The notes under the pieces: generated by a model
The model's input: only the letters and a program-made list of their open reading frames with translations
Databases searched by the model: none
What the model was told of the DNA's origin: nothing
Part shown: positions 43,922 to 52,814 of the stretch, one piece after another
How the letters are laid out: every line of letters begins with the position of its first letter
Position numbering within the stretch: the first letter of the stretch is position 1
Assembly (NCBI GenBank): GCA_034521955.1
Contig: JAXHLT010000003.1
Coordinates: 1-64,000, forward strand
Origin: M55B127 sp034521955
GTDB taxonomy: Bacteria > Bacillota > Halanaerobiia > Halanaerobiales > M55B127
Direction of reading: 5' to 3'
DNA: 64,000 bases
Position numbers and translations under genes: made by a program

Positions 43922-44557
43922 ATGAGTTCTCCTTATAGTGATAAAGTTTTAGAATATTTTCAAAATCCAAAAAATGTAGGTGAAATAGAGAATCCAGATG
44001 GTATTGCCAAAGAAGGTTCACCAGCTTGTGGAGATATGGTTCAACTTTATTTAAAAGTAGATAAAAAAGATCAAACAATAACTGATATTAAATTTCGTTC
44101 TTACGGCTGTGCATCAAATATTGCTACTGGTTCAATTATAACTGAAATGGCAAAGGATAGAACCATAGAGGAAGCAAAAAATATCACCTGGCAACAGGCT
44201 GCTGATGAATTAGGCGGCTTACCAGCAATAAAAAATCATTGTTCTGTATTAGCAGTTGATGCATTAAAAGAGGCAATTAGAGACTATGAAGAAAAAAATG
44301 GTTTAGTAAAAGAACAGGTACCGACTACTATTGAGGTTATTAAAGAAAGATTAAAACATGTAATGAATCCAATTCATGGACTTGATGTTTTAAAAACAAA
44401 CTTAATTGAAGATATAGAATTAAAAGATAAAAAAATAATAGTAACAGTTGATTTAGCCGAAGACCATCAATTTGCACCGGTTTTAAAAGAAGATATTAAA
44501 GAAAAATTAGAAAATCGCTGGGATATTGAGGATATAATAGTAAAATACAGAGAATAA
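43922..44557 (+). CDS. IscU-type scaffold fused to a DUF59-like domain
   Basis: The 211-residue protein starts with an IscU/NifU N-terminal scaffold: SDKVLEYFQNPKNVGEIENP, GSPACGDMVQL, FRSYGCASNIATGS and NHCSVLAVDAL hold the three cluster Cys. From about residue 130 a second domain follows, VIKERLKHVMNPIHGLDVLK and later VDLAEDHQFAPVLKEDIK, similar to the DUF59/MIP18 or NifU C-terminal type. The fusion implies combined scaffold and transfer function. ATG 43922 is preferred over GTG 43913, after AGGAAGTGAG. It pairs with the desulfurase gene just upstream. Confidence 0.85.
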   Translation: MSSPYSDKVLEYFQNPKNVGEIENPDGIAKEGSPACGDMVQLYLKVDKKDQTITDIKFRSYGCASNIATGSIITEMAKDRTIEEAKNITWQQAADELGGLPAIKNHCSVLAVDALKEAIRDYEEKNGLVKEQVPTTIEVIKERLKHVMNPIHGLDVLKTNLIEDIELKDKKIIVTVDLAEDHQFAPVLKEDIKEKLENRWDIEDIIVKYRE

Positions 44558-44582
44558 ATAATAATTTATTAGTGAGAATATA

Positions 44583-44639
44583 GTCCCCTTTAGTCGATAG
44601 GTTAAGTAATTAAACCTTAAAACTTAAAGGGGTTTTTTA
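44583..44639 (+). terminator. Intrinsic terminator of the sulfur operon
   Basis: CCCCTTTAGT pairs with ACTTAAAGGGG around an inner GGTTAA/TTAAACC stem and is followed by six T residues. Confidence 0.82.
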
Positions 44640-44735
44640 TTATATAACAATTTAATTATTTACATTCTTTATCTATTGGAGTATTATTAAATTAATAGTT
44701 TCTTATTGGAGGTGATTTGTATTAATCTAGAAAGT

Positions 44736-45497
44736 ATGTTAGAAGAATTAAAAAAATTAGTGAAACATATTGGAAAGTATCAATTAGACAACTTAGATAA
44801 AGATATTTCTGTACAAAAGAAATCTTCAGCTATTGATTTAGTGTCAGAGATTGATAAAAATTCAGAAGAGATGATTATTGAATGGATTAATAGTAATTTT
44901 TCTGAACACAATATATTAGCTGAAGAACAGGGAACTACAAACAAGGGCTCTGAATATACTTGGGTAATTGATCCTTTAGATGGTACAACAAATTATATAC
45001 ACGGTTTTCCACTTTTTTCAATATCAATAGCCTTAATGAGAGAGGATAAACCAATTCTAGGTTTAATTTATGCCCCGTATTTAAACGAACTATACTATGC
45101 TATTGAAAATAAAGGAGCTTATTTGAATAATAAAAAGATATTTGTATCAAAAGAAGAAACTTTAATGGATAGTCTATTAGTTACGGGATTCCCATATGAT
45201 TTTAAAAATAATAAACACAATAATATTGATGTATTTAAAAGTCTAATATTAAAATCAAGGGGAATAAGAAGGATTGGGAGTGCAGCATATGATTTAGCAG
45301 CAGTTGCAGCTGGGAGATTTGATGGTTTTTGGGAGTTCAAATTAAATCCCTGGGATGTTAAAGCTGGAGTTGTTATTATAAAAGAAGCTGGAGGAACTGT
45401 AATAGAAACTGATTATAAAGGAAGCGATTTAATTATTGCTGGCAGTGATAAAATAACAAAAGAAATTATGAATGAAATAAAAAATATATATGGGTAA
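44736..45497 (+). CDS. suhB: Inositol monophosphatase family phosphatase (SuhB-like)
   Basis: The 253-residue Mg/Li-sensitive phosphatase has the metal motifs LVSEIDKNSEEMII, LAEEQGT near residue 68, WVIDPLDGTTNYIHGFP near 83, and WEFKLNPWDVKAGVVIIKEA near 205. All are hallmarks of the FIG/IMP family. The annotated ATG is at 44736. A strong GGAGGTGAT (44708-44716) is 20 bases upstream and is correctly spaced for an in-frame ATT at 44721, so the true start may be this non-canonical codon. Confidence 0.88.
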   Translation: MLEELKKLVKHIGKYQLDNLDKDISVQKKSSAIDLVSEIDKNSEEMIIEWINSNFSEHNILAEEQGTTNKGSEYTWVIDPLDGTTNYIHGFPLFSISIALMREDKPILGLIYAPYLNELYYAIENKGAYLNNKKIFVSKEETLMDSLLVTGFPYDFKNNKHNNIDVFKSLILKSRGIRRIGSAAYDLAAVAAGRFDGFWEFKLNPWDVKAGVVIIKEAGGTVIETDYKGSDLIIAGSDKITKEIMNEIKNIYG

Positions 45498-45500
45498 TAA

Positions 45501-45530
45501 AAAAAGGAGAGCAGTTAAGCTCTCCTTTAA
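45501..45530. terminator. Bidirectional intrinsic terminator
   Basis: AAAGGAGAGC pairs with GCTCTCCTTT around a six-base loop, with A residues before and T/A residues after. It separates suhB from the convergent ndh2. Confidence 0.8.
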
Positions 45531-45548
45531 TTAATTAAATTAGTGTAT

Positions 45549-47327
45549 TTATGCAGATCTGTCTTTGCGGTAACTAACCGGTTTTTTATTTAAATTGAAA
45601 AGCCAAGGCATAACATAATAGTCTAAACCGAAAGCTCTTCCTGCTCCTGCAAGTAAAGTGATTGAAATTAATAATATCCAAAGTGGTTCCCAAATACCAG
45701 CTGTAGAACCAATAGCACCAATTACAAAGTTAACACTTAATGCTATTGAGACAAGTGCAAATATAAATGTAAATAGTCCTGCTATTAATGCTAGTCCTAT
45801 AATAAGTTCTGTTATAACCATTACTTTTTGGAAAAACACCTGATTAGGTACTACAAATGTTTCCATTAAGGTTACATAAAAGTCTGGTGTTCCAGCACTC
45901 CATAAATAAGATGAAGCACCTGATACTAAGTATTCTTCTGAACCTAACCACCCGGTTTGAACTTTATCTATACCTGAAAGTAAGAACCTTAATCCAACAA
46001 ATATTCTTAGAAAGGCTAACCAGAAGGTTCCGGATTTTTTCATCATATGTCTTACAACCATACCTATACCTCCTCGTGTATCTTTAAATTGATGTTCAAT
46101 ATAATCTCCTATTAAACTAAAACCGCCAATTCCAAATAAATAATGCATATTTATCAAATGTTTAGTAAACATAGCCCAAAAACCTTTAAGTTTAAGTGTA
46201 TAATCACCAAACGGTTTTAATTCAGCTACAGCATAATTTGAACCTACAGAAACCATAATACCATGCATTTGTGGTTCGAAAACTTCCAATGATTTGTTTT
46301 TAATTTTGGCTTCAATATTTTCTGCAACACATTCTCCACCTTGAACAGCTGCCTCAACTAACTGAGGGAGTGGATGTTCTAAGTCATGAGTGAACAATGC
46401 ATTATCACCAATAGCATATACATTATCAAATTTTGTGGTTTGTAAATATTTATCAACTTTTATACGATTATCTCTACTTAATTCAAGATCGGTTTCTTTA
46501 AGAATTTCTTTACCTTTAACTCCACCTGTCCAGATAACAGTGTTAGAATCAATTCTTTTTCTGTCATCACCATCTGATTGTGTTTCACTTATTTCAATGT
46601 AGTCTTTGGTAACATTACAGATTGCATATCCATCAATAATTTCAACATCTAACTCTTCTTCTAAATAATCTTCTGCAAGACTACATTGGTCATCAGATAA
46701 AACAGGTAGTATTCTTTCTAAAGCTTCAACTACAATTAAGTTAACTTCACTTTTAGAAATATCATAGGTAAGACATAAATCATCAAACCATTCACCTAAC
46801 TCACCAGCAGTTTCAATACCGGTAAAGCCACCGCCCCCAATTATAAATGTTAACATTTTTTTACGCTTTTTTAAATCTGATTCATTAGCAGCTAACTTAA
46901 ACATATTTCTAATATGTTCTCTTAATGTTAGCGCATCTTCTTGAGACCATAAAGTAAACGAATTATGTTCCATACCAGGTATATTATAATAGGTAGGTTC
47001 ACTACCAATACCTAAAACTAAATGGTCATAATTGTATACCTGATTTTCGGAGCTGATTTGATTATTTTCTAAATCAAAACCAGTTATTCTGTCTTTGATA
47101 ATATTTACTTTAGTATTTTCAAAGATTTGTTCAATAGAAACTTCAACTCCACTTTTGTCGACTCTGTTTCCAGCAACTTCGTGTAACTCGGTTAATAAAA
47201 TATGTTCATCGCGATCATTTATTAGATCGATATATACTTCTGGATCTTTACGGAATTTTTTATTTAATCTTCTTGCTGCTTCAATTCCAGCATATCCAGC
47301 ACCGAGTATTAGTATTCTCTTGCTCAT
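45549..47327 (-). CDS. Type II NADH dehydrogenase with C-terminal DoxX-like membrane domain
   Basis: The 592-residue flavoprotein passes electrons from NADH to quinone without proton pumping. The FAD-binding motif GAGYAG is at residues 9-14 and the NADH motif GGGGFTGIETAGEL near 165. TGGVKGKEIL and the FAD motif YAIGDNALF follow. From about residue 430 a second domain of four or five membrane helices begins with FLRIFVGLRFLLSGIDKVQT and resembles DoxX/DoxD. ATG 47327 is chosen because AAAGGGGGA lies before it; the upstream 15 in-frame codons lack a site. This architecture is like the Ndh2 of the Listeria electron-export locus, though the exact extension there differs. It is divergent from the FMN-binding gene. 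Confidence 0.88.
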   Translation of the reverse strand: MSKRILILGAGYAGIEAARRLNKKFRKDPEVYIDLINDRDEHILLTELHEVAGNRVDKSGVEVSIEQIFENTKVNIIKDRITGFDLENNQISSENQVYNYDHLVLGIGSEPTYYNIPGMEHNSFTLWSQEDALTLREHIRNMFKLAANESDLKKRKKMLTFIIGGGGFTGIETAGELGEWFDDLCLTYDISKSEVNLIVVEALERILPVLSDDQCSLAEDYLEEELDVEIIDGYAICNVTKDYIEISETQSDGDDRKRIDSNTVIWTGGVKGKEILKETDLELSRDNRIKVDKYLQTTKFDNVYAIGDNALFTHDLEHPLPQLVEAAVQGGECVAENIEAKIKNKSLEVFEPQMHGIMVSVGSNYAVAELKPFGDYTLKLKGFWAMFTKHLINMHYLFGIGGFSLIGDYIEHQFKDTRGGIGMVVRHMMKKSGTFWLAFLRIFVGLRFLLSGIDKVQTGWLGSEEYLVSGASSYLWSAGTPDFYVTLMETFVVPNQVFFQKVMVITELIIGLALIAGLFTFIFALVSIALSVNFVIGAIGSTAGIWEPLWILLISITLLAGAGRAFGLDYYVMPWLFNLNKKPVSYRKDRSA

Positions 47328-47359
47328 ATAATCCCCCTTTACTAAATGATATTTTATAA

Positions 47360-47396
47360 TGTGAATTTTCAAACTTAAATTAATATATAATTCACA
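47360..47396. promoter_or_regulatory. Candidate operator between ndh2 and FMN-binding gene
   Basis: TGTGAATT (47360-47367) and AATTCACA (47389-47396) form an inverted repeat with a 21-base spacer. It lies within the divergent promoter region, about 35 bases upstream of ndh2. The half-sites resemble those of Rex (TTGTGAA) but the spacing is not the Rex consensus. Confidence 0.35.
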
Positions 47397-47499
47397 ATAA
47401 AAGATAAAATTTATTTACTTACTAATTTAAATAATAACTTATCTTAACAATATTTTTCAAGATAAATCTGAGTTTTCCTCTAAAATTTATCTAATTAAT

Positions 47500-47528
47500 T
47501 TGCATTTTGAGAAAAAATTCATTATAAT
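47500..47528 (+). promoter_or_regulatory. Sigma-A promoter of the FMN-binding protein gene
   Basis: TTGCAT (47500-47505) and TATAAT (47523-47528) have a spacer of exactly 17 bases, about 32 bases upstream of the start codon. Confidence 0.75.
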
Positions 47529-47560
47529 ATATTACATAATAGACAAAAGGAGGGATAGCT

Positions 47561-48265
47561 GTGAGAAAAATCACACAAAAATCAATTTTATCTTTAGTTG
47601 CAATCTTTGTATTAGTTGCTGCATTTTCTGTAGTAGCTGGAGCACAGGATTTAAATGATGGTGAATATGTTGGTCATGTTCCTGGTGATCATGGAGACAT
47701 AGTTATTGAGGTGAAAGTTAATTTTGGAGAAATTACTGGGGTAGAGATTTTAAACAATCTTAAAATCACTAAATATCCACATGAAGAAGCTCGCGAATAT
47801 TTTGTCAACTTTCCTTCAGCTGTAATTAGAAACCAAGGTACTGAAGGTATTGACGTAATTTCAGGTGCTACAGGTTCCCATGAGTCATATACTGAAGCTG
47901 TTAATATGGCTGTTAGTATTGCAAATGGTACTTATGAAGGAAATACTTTTTATGGTGTGGGTAGAGATTATGAACATGGTCACTATTTAGTAAAAGCTGT
48001 AATTGAAGGAGAAGAAATTCAATCTGTAGAAATCGTTACAGCCAAAGATCCTGAGAATGAAGCACTTGTAGGAGACAAAGTTGCAGGAGATTATCCTTAT
48101 GAAGAAGCTGTAGAAACATTTGAAAAATGGCCAGAAATGGTTGTTGAAAATCAATCTGTTAATGTAGACGTTGTTTCTGGTGCTACACATACAGATCATG
48201 GTTTAAATGGTGCTTTAGCACAATGTTTAACACAAGCTGGTTTAAATCCAGACGACTATAAATAA
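47561..48265 (+). CDS. Secreted protein with two FMN-binding domains (flavinylation targets)
   Basis: The 234-residue protein has a signal peptide (about 1-28, cleavage near AGA-QD) without a lipobox Cys. Two FMN_bind domains follow. Each contains the ApbE recognition motif DxxSGAT: D98-S101-T104 in IDVISGATGS, and D203-S206-T209 in VDVVSGATHT, so FMN would be covalently attached to T104 and T209. The pattern of two such domains resembles Listeria PplA, but PplA is a lipoprotein and this protein appears not to be anchored. ApbE lies 96 bases downstream. The start is GTG after AAAGGAGGG. Confidence 0.9.
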   Translation: MRKITQKSILSLVAIFVLVAAFSVVAGAQDLNDGEYVGHVPGDHGDIVIEVKVNFGEITGVEILNNLKITKYPHEEAREYFVNFPSAVIRNQGTEGIDVISGATGSHESYTEAVNMAVSIANGTYEGNTFYGVGRDYEHGHYLVKAVIEGEEIQSVEIVTAKDPENEALVGDKVAGDYPYEEAVETFEKWPEMVVENQSVNVDVVSGATHTDHGLNGALAQCLTQAGLNPDDYK

Positions 48266-48293
48266 ACACAAAAATTAATATTATACTTATGAT

Positions 48294-48320
48294 AAGAGCC
48301 CTTTAATTAGGGCTCTTGTT
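48294..48320 (+). terminator. Intrinsic terminator
   Basis: AAGAGCCCT pairs with AGGGCTCTT around a six-base loop and is followed by GTTT. The T-run is short, so some readthrough into apbE is likely. Confidence 0.7.
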
Positions 48321-48360
48321 TAATAGTATAAATAACTAAAAGATAAGGTGACGATTAATA

Positions 48361-49443
48361 ATGAATTATAAAAGATTTGCTTTTGCAGTATTAATATTAC
48401 TAATTATAGTTACAGGTGTATATTTTATTAGTGATAATAATAACAATGAATCAACTCAAATCAATAATGAAAATAATAACAATGTAGAAGTTAAGCAAAG
48501 TGAAGGCTCTGAATTTTTAATGAACACATTAGTAAGAGTACGCATTCATGATGAAAAATCTGAAGAGATTCTAGAAGGAGTCTTAGACAGAATTAGAGAA
48601 TTGGAAAACATTTTAAGTAAAACCATTGAAAATAGTGATGTATACAAAATTAATCTTAATGCAGGTAAAGAACCTGTACAAGTAGATAAAAGAACCTATG
48701 AATTATTGGAAGAAGCATTGTTTTTTGCTGAAAAGACTAATGGTTCATTTGATCCAAGTATTAATCCTATAGTATCATTATGGGGAATAGGTACTAAAGA
48801 TGAAAGAGTTCCTTCAGAAGAAGAAATCAAAAATACTATCAGAAAAGTTAATTATAATAACCTTGCATTAATGGATGATAATAATGTATACTTAGAAAAT
48901 GAAGATATGTCAATAGATTTAGGTGCAATAGCTAAGGGTTATGCAGCTGATAAAATAATTACATATTTAAGTGAAAATGATGTTGAAAGTGCTTTTATAA
49001 ATATGGGTGGTAATGTATCTGTACATAGAAAAAAAGTTGATGGTTCTTTATGGAATATTGGAATTCAGGATCCTGATCGTACAAGAGGAAATATTATTGC
49101 AGCTGTAAAAGGTGAAGATATTTCTGTTGTGACTTCAGGTAATTATGAAAGATATTTTACTGAAGCAGGAGTAAGATATCATCATATAATTGATCCTGAA
49201 AGTGGTTATCCAGCCAAAAACGGTATCATAAGTTCAACAGTTATTTCAAATGATTCAAGTTATGCTGATGCACTATCTACTTCACTTTATATATTGGGAG
49301 TAGAAAAAGCATTTGAGTTAGTCAAAGATATGGAAGATATTAATATAGTTTTAATAACTGAAGAGGACAAAGCTTATGTAAGTAAAGATCTAAAAGATAA
49401 AATAACATTTACTGTTGATGAGCTTGATGTTATATATAAATAA
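48361..49443 (+). CDS. apbE: FAD:protein FMN transferase ApbE
   Basis: The 360-residue enzyme attaches FMN to Thr of extracytoplasmic proteins. It has an N-terminal membrane anchor (about 5-25) and no lipobox. Family motifs in order are FLMNTLVRVRIHDE, the GSFDPSINPIVSLWG motif near residue 136, DLGAIAKGYAADKI near 190, INMGGNVSVH, HHIIDPESGYPAKNG near 275 and ADALSTSLYILG near 310. The target is most likely the FMN-binding protein just upstream. Together with the polyprenyl synthase 27 bases downstream it forms part of an electron-export module. Confidence 0.93.
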   Translation: MNYKRFAFAVLILLIIVTGVYFISDNNNNESTQINNENNNNVEVKQSEGSEFLMNTLVRVRIHDEKSEEILEGVLDRIRELENILSKTIENSDVYKINLNAGKEPVQVDKRTYELLEEALFFAEKTNGSFDPSINPIVSLWGIGTKDERVPSEEEIKNTIRKVNYNNLALMDDNNVYLENEDMSIDLGAIAKGYAADKIITYLSENDVESAFINMGGNVSVHRKKVDGSLWNIGIQDPDRTRGNIIAAVKGEDISVVTSGNYERYFTEAGVRYHHIIDPESGYPAKNGIISSTVISNDSSYADALSTSLYILGVEKAFELVKDMEDINIVLITEEDKAYVSKDLKDKITFTVDELDVIYK

Positions 49444-49470
49444 TATATTAAGTTAAATGTAGGTGATTAT

Positions 49471-50457
49471 ATGTTTTGGGATCAGTATCCCGAGTTTTCA
49501 GATGAATTAAATAATTTTGAAGGATACTTTCAGGATCAATTATCAAGCAGCAATAGATTAATATCTGATGAAATTAAAAGACTTGCTCAGGCGGGTGGTA
49601 AAAGGATAAGACCAGCCTTGGTGTTAGCTGTAGGTCATCTTGGAGATTATAATAAAGATAGGATTTGGCCGATGGCATCAGCTATGGAAATGATACATTT
49701 AGCTACTTTAATTCATGATGATGTTATTGATAAGTCTCCTTTAAGAAGAGGTGTGAATACCACACATAAGCATTATTCAAATAAAACCGCTATTTTTATG
49801 GGGGATTATCTTTTTGCATTAGCAATTGAAGTTATTATAAGTGAGTTTGGTAATGAAAATATAGATGACGCCTTATTAAGGCAGATTAAAAACACAATAA
49901 AAAGTATTAAGCTGCTTTGTGAAGGAGAAGTTTCTCAGTTCGAAAGACAGTATAAAAAAATACCTTCTTTTAAACAATACTTAGAAGGAATTAAAAGAAA
50001 AACTGCTCTGATGTTTAAATCAAGCACATTATTGGGAGCAGATTTATCTAAAATGAATAAATATCAAGTATATAAGATGGGTAAATTAGGATATTATATG
50101 GGGATGTCTTTTCAGTTGGTTGATGACCTTTTTGATTTTCAAGAAAAAAATGAAAAGCTGGGAAAACCTCAAAAAAATGATTTTACTCAAGGTATTTTCA
50201 CATTACCAATTATTTATGTATATAATGAAGGGGATAAAGTTTTAAGAGAAAAACTTGATAAGTACTTAGATGAGCCAGAAAAGTACTCAGAAGAAATTAA
50301 AAAAATAGTTCATAAAAATGGTGGAATTGAATATACAGAGAAATTAGCTTATAGATATAAAGATAAAGCACAAAATATTATTGGTTCATATCAGGATAAT
50401 TATTATGGAGAAATAATTTACTGGTTGACGGAAAAAATTATAGGAAGAAGATTTTAA
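49471..50457 (+). CDS. Polyprenyl diphosphate synthase, long-chain type (DmkB/HepT-like)
   Basis: The 328-residue enzyme lengthens isoprenoid chains for a quinone side chain. The first Asp-rich motif is LIHDDVIDKSPLRRG near residue 90 and the second QLVDDLFDFQEKN near 215. GGKRIRPALVL near 50 is the typical substrate region. It is read together with apbE and the FMN-binding gene, as in Listeria where dmkB is in the flavin-based electron-transfer locus. The UbiA enzyme at 34762-35712 would use its product. Confidence 0.88.
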   Translation: MFWDQYPEFSDELNNFEGYFQDQLSSSNRLISDEIKRLAQAGGKRIRPALVLAVGHLGDYNKDRIWPMASAMEMIHLATLIHDDVIDKSPLRRGVNTTHKHYSNKTAIFMGDYLFALAIEVIISEFGNENIDDALLRQIKNTIKSIKLLCEGEVSQFERQYKKIPSFKQYLEGIKRKTALMFKSSTLLGADLSKMNKYQVYKMGKLGYYMGMSFQLVDDLFDFQEKNEKLGKPQKNDFTQGIFTLPIIYVYNEGDKVLREKLDKYLDEPEKYSEEIKKIVHKNGGIEYTEKLAYRYKDKAQNIIGSYQDNYYGEIIYWLTEKIIGRRF

Positions 50458-50484
50458 AACATCGGTTTACCGGTGTTTTTTTTT
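50457..50484 (+). terminator. Intrinsic terminator after polyprenyl synthase
   Basis: ACATCGG pairs with CCGGTGT around a short loop and is followed by eight or more T residues. A TATAAT box at 50499-50504 follows and may start the next operon. Confidence 0.85.
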
Positions 50485-50546
50485 ATCTTTTTTTATGGTA
50501 TAATAGTTAAATATAGAACAAGAGTTCGCTTTCGAGGTGAAAATAT

Positions 50547-52814
50547 ATGAATATTGAACAGATGAAATCATTTTTAAAAAATAGACCAGAATTTATGAGT
50601 AGAGTTATGGCTTGGGAAGAAATAGAAGGCAAAGAGGGTAAATATGCTGAACTTCCAAATAATCTGAACTTAAAATTAAAAAATGTATTAAGAGAAAATG
50701 GTATTGAAAAACTATACTCTCACCAAAGAATTGCCTATGAAAATATAAAAAAAGATAAAAACACTGTTGTTGTTACACCAACAGCGTCAGGAAAAACTTT
50801 ATGTTATAACTTACCTGTTTTAGATTCTATATTAGAAGATGATAATAACAGAGCATTATATTTATTTCCTACAAAAGCATTGTCACAGGATCAACTCTCT
50901 GGGTTATATGATCTAATAACTTCTTTAGAGGAAAATATTAAAACTTATACATATGATGGAGATACACAGGTAAGTGCCAGAAAAAGTATAAGGCAGTCTG
51001 GCCATATTGTAATTACAAATCCAGACATGCTACATGTAGGTATATTACCTCATCATACAAAATGGATTAAACTATTTGAAAATCTTAAATATGTTGTTAT
51101 AGATGAAGTTCATAGCTATAGAGGTGTTTTTGGTAGTCATGTTGCAAATGTTATTAGAAGATTAAAAAGGATCTGTAATTTTTATGGTTCTGATCCTGTA
51201 TTTATCTGTGCTTCTGCTACTATAGATAACCCCGGTGAATTAAGTTCAAAGTTAATTGGAGATGATGTTGAGCTTATAGATCAAAATGGAGCACCTAGTG
51301 GTCCCCGGGACTTTATTTTCTATAATCCACCGGTTGTAAACAAAGAATTGGGGATTAGAAGAAGTTATGTATTAGAGAGTAAAAAGGTAGCTTCAATGTT
51401 TCTAAAAAACAAAATCAAGACTATTATTTTTACAAGAAGTCGATTAAGAACTGAGATAATATTATCATATTTAAGAGATGATAAACCAAATGACGTTAAT
51501 ATTAGAGGCTATAGAGGTGGTTATCTTCCTAGTGAAAGAAGGTATATTGAAAAAGGATTAAGGAATGGAGATATTCATGGTGTAGTTAGTACTAATGCCT
51601 TGGAATTAGGTGTTGATATAGGCCAACTAGACGCTAGTATATTGGCAGGTTATCCGGGTACAATAGCTAGTTCTTGGCAGCAGGCTGGAAGGGCCGGTAG
51701 AGGTCAAAAGAGATCTATTTCAATATTAATAGCTTCAAGCAGTGCGCTTGATCAATATATTGTTAATAATCCTGATTACTTTTTTAATCAGCCGGCAGAA
51801 AGTGCTCTTATAAATCCAAATAATCTTATGATTCTTCTATCACATATTAAATGTGCTGCATTTGAACTTCCCTTTCAAGATGGGGAAAAGTTTGGAGTTG
51901 AAACTACAGAAGAAATTTTAAGATATTTAGAAGAAAATCATGTTTTAAGATATAAGGGTGGTAAGTGGTATTGGTCTGCCGAAAGATATCCAGCAGAAGA
52001 TATAAGTTTAAGAAGTGCTTCATCTGATGATTTTGCTGTAATAGATAGGACAAAAACCGGTAGTTCTAAAGTCATTGGAAAAGTTGATTACTTTAGTGTA
52101 CCTACAACTATTCATAAAGATGCAATATATATTCATGAGGGAAAACAATATCAAGTAAAAGAACTTGATTATGATGGTAAAAAAGCCTATGTAAAAGAAG
52201 TAGATGTCAATTTTTATACAGATGCTAATTTAGCAGTTGATTTAAGGGTTTTAGATCAGTTTAATAAAAAAGAAAACAGCAAGCGAAGTTCAGAATATGG
52301 TGAAGTTGTAGTAAGTGCTCAAGCAACAATGTATAAAAAAGTTAAATTTAATACTCATGAAAATGTTGGTTATGGTGATATTAATCTACCAGAAGTAGAG
52401 ATGCATACAACAGCATGGTGGATGAGTTTAAATGAGAAGTTTGAAAATGAGCTGGATAAAAAAACACTAGAATATGCTTTATTAGGACTATCTAATTTAT
52501 TAGTTAATATTGCCCCTATTTATTTAATGTGTGATCCGGGAGATATTAATTCTACTGTCCAGATTAAATCACCCTATACATCTAAACCCACCATATTTAT
52601 TTATGACAGTTATCCAGGGGGAATAGGTTTAAGTGAAAAACTGTATAGAATTGATCATGACATCTTACAGTCAGCCTATAAATATTTAAGTAAATGTCCT
52701 TGTGAAGGCGGTTGTCCGGCTTGTGTTGGACCTGTAAACGAAGTTGGCCTTAATGGTAAAGAAAAAACACTATACCTTCTAAAGGAGGTTCTAAAGGGTG
52801 AATCTAAGGGATAA
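50547..52814 (+). CDS. mrfA: DEAH/DEAD-box DNA helicase MrfA (YprA) family
   Basis: The 755-residue superfamily 2 helicase has Walker A PTASGKTL near residue 77, DEVH at about 190, CASATI, and the C-terminal helicase part with IIFTRSRLRTE, STNALELGVDIG and QAGRAGRGQ. The C-terminal DUF1998 domain has a four-Cys zinc site (CDPGD and CPCEGGCPACVG). In Bacillus subtilis MrfA, with the exonuclease MrfB, repairs mitomycin C adducts and crosslinks. Its end overlaps the mrfB start by 17 bases. GAGGTGAAA precedes the ATG. Confidence 0.9.
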   Translation: MNIEQMKSFLKNRPEFMSRVMAWEEIEGKEGKYAELPNNLNLKLKNVLRENGIEKLYSHQRIAYENIKKDKNTVVVTPTASGKTLCYNLPVLDSILEDDNNRALYLFPTKALSQDQLSGLYDLITSLEENIKTYTYDGDTQVSARKSIRQSGHIVITNPDMLHVGILPHHTKWIKLFENLKYVVIDEVHSYRGVFGSHVANVIRRLKRICNFYGSDPVFICASATIDNPGELSSKLIGDDVELIDQNGAPSGPRDFIFYNPPVVNKELGIRRSYVLESKKVASMFLKNKIKTIIFTRSRLRTEIILSYLRDDKPNDVNIRGYRGGYLPSERRYIEKGLRNGDIHGVVSTNALELGVDIGQLDASILAGYPGTIASSWQQAGRAGRGQKRSISILIASSSALDQYIVNNPDYFFNQPAESALINPNNLMILLSHIKCAAFELPFQDGEKFGVETTEEILRYLEENHVLRYKGGKWYWSAERYPAEDISLRSASSDDFAVIDRTKTGSSKVIGKVDYFSVPTTIHKDAIYIHEGKQYQVKELDYDGKKAYVKEVDVNFYTDANLAVDLRVLDQFNKKENSKRSSEYGEVVVSAQATMYKKVKFNTHENVGYGDINLPEVEMHTTAWWMSLNEKFENELDKKTLEYALLGLSNLLVNIAPIYLMCDPGDINSTVQIKSPYTSKPTIFIYDSYPGGIGLSEKLYRIDHDILQSAYKYLSKCPCEGGCPACVGPVNEVGLNGKEKTLYLLKEVLKGESKG

